This document shows positions 5,957 to 6,120 of a DNA stretch of 6,120 nt, piece by piece. The notes beneath the pieces were generated by a model. The model saw only the letters and a program-made list of their open reading frames with translations. It made no database searches and had not been told where the DNA came from. Numbering within the stretch: position 1 is the stretch's first letter; every line of letters starts with the position of its first letter. Both the position numbers and the translations under genes were made by a program. Origin of the DNA: Desulfovibrio sp. (GTDB taxonomy: Bacteria > Desulfobacterota > Desulfovibrionia > Desulfovibrionales > Desulfovibrionaceae); contig JAQVZK010000148.1 of the NCBI GenBank assembly GCA_028708195.1, positions 1-6,120 on the forward strand, given 5' to 3'.

Positions 5957-6120
5957 ACCGTAAAACAACAACCCCCTCATTTCATGTGGAGGCGTGCCAA
6001 ATTATTTAAGCAGGCTGCTTTTTCATTGCCAGCCATTCTTTCGGTCTTTCCATTGCATCCCCCTATGCAGCCACAATCGCATGCGTGCTTGCTTATACTG
6101 GGCGACGCTTTATAAGCCAT
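5957..6120. other. 3' tail: weak terminator and unrecognised small minus-strand ORF
   Basis: On the minus strand a frame beginning with ATG at the last bases of the window (6120-6118) runs 47 codons to TGA at 5979-5977. It contains the Cys-rich string CDCGCIGGC. It might be the end of a longer gene entering from the right, or chance. A second frame holds MERPKEWLAMKKQPA, but it has an in-frame stop 12 bases upstream, so it is only 15 codons. I recognise neither. Confidence 0.25.
6008..6023 (+). terminator. Weak candidate terminator downstream of the hemerythrin-like gene
   Basis: AAGCA (6008-6012), loop GGC, TGCTT (6016-6020), followed by three more T. The stem is only 5 bp with two G/C pairs, about 50 nt after the stop codon. 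Position and orientation fit; strength is poor. Confidence 0.25.

Overview
The window looks like an accessory, surface-protein region of a Gram-negative bacterium, most likely a Desulfovibrio-type sulfate reducer. I infer this from the style of the predicted proteins (a type-I-secretion adhesin N-terminus, a Gly/Asn-repeat autotransporter, a hemerythrin-family protein); no taxonomic marker is present. Three genes lie on the minus strand and one on the plus strand. Base composition changes from gene to gene: the adhesin is intermediate, the autotransporter is GC-rich, and the hemerythrin-like gene and its flanks are AT-rich. This fits a locus assembled from separate pieces.

Layout, left to right. 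(1) Positions 1-2581, minus strand: the first 860 codons of a large secreted adhesin with no stop in the window. It has an N-terminal adhesin module, a Pro-rich linker, an Ig-like domain, irregular Gly/Ser beta-solenoid-like repeats and degenerate RTX calcium-binding motifs. (2) Positions 2582-2977: about 400 bases without a convincing gene. They hold a candidate promoter for the adhesin (2824-2851) and a dense cluster of inverted repeats in what would be a leader of roughly 235 nt. (3) Positions 2978-3121, minus strand: a 47-codon ORF encoding a signal peptide plus 25 or so residues. It is a diverged copy of the 5' end of the next gene and stops where that gene's repeats begin. (4) Positions 3146-5193, minus strand: a classical autotransporter with signal peptide, 26-33-residue tandem repeats, linker and a C-terminal beta-barrel ending in Phe. 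As written it is split by a one-base frameshift in a short G tract at 5011-5015. (5) Positions 5194-5425: the divergent promoter region. (6) Positions 5426-5956, plus strand: a hemerythrin-fold protein that has lost most of its iron ligands. (7) Positions 5957-6120: a short tail with a weak terminator candidate and an unrecognised small minus-strand ORF.

Together the two large genes supply surface-exposed or secreted proteins by two routes, type I (inferred) and type V. The tandem-repeat array, the frameshift in a G tract, the orphan signal-peptide copy and the structured adhesin leader suggest a locus prone to variation or tight control. That is inference. The most notable observations are the frameshifted autotransporter with its truncated 5' paralogue, and the ligand-depleted hemerythrin.
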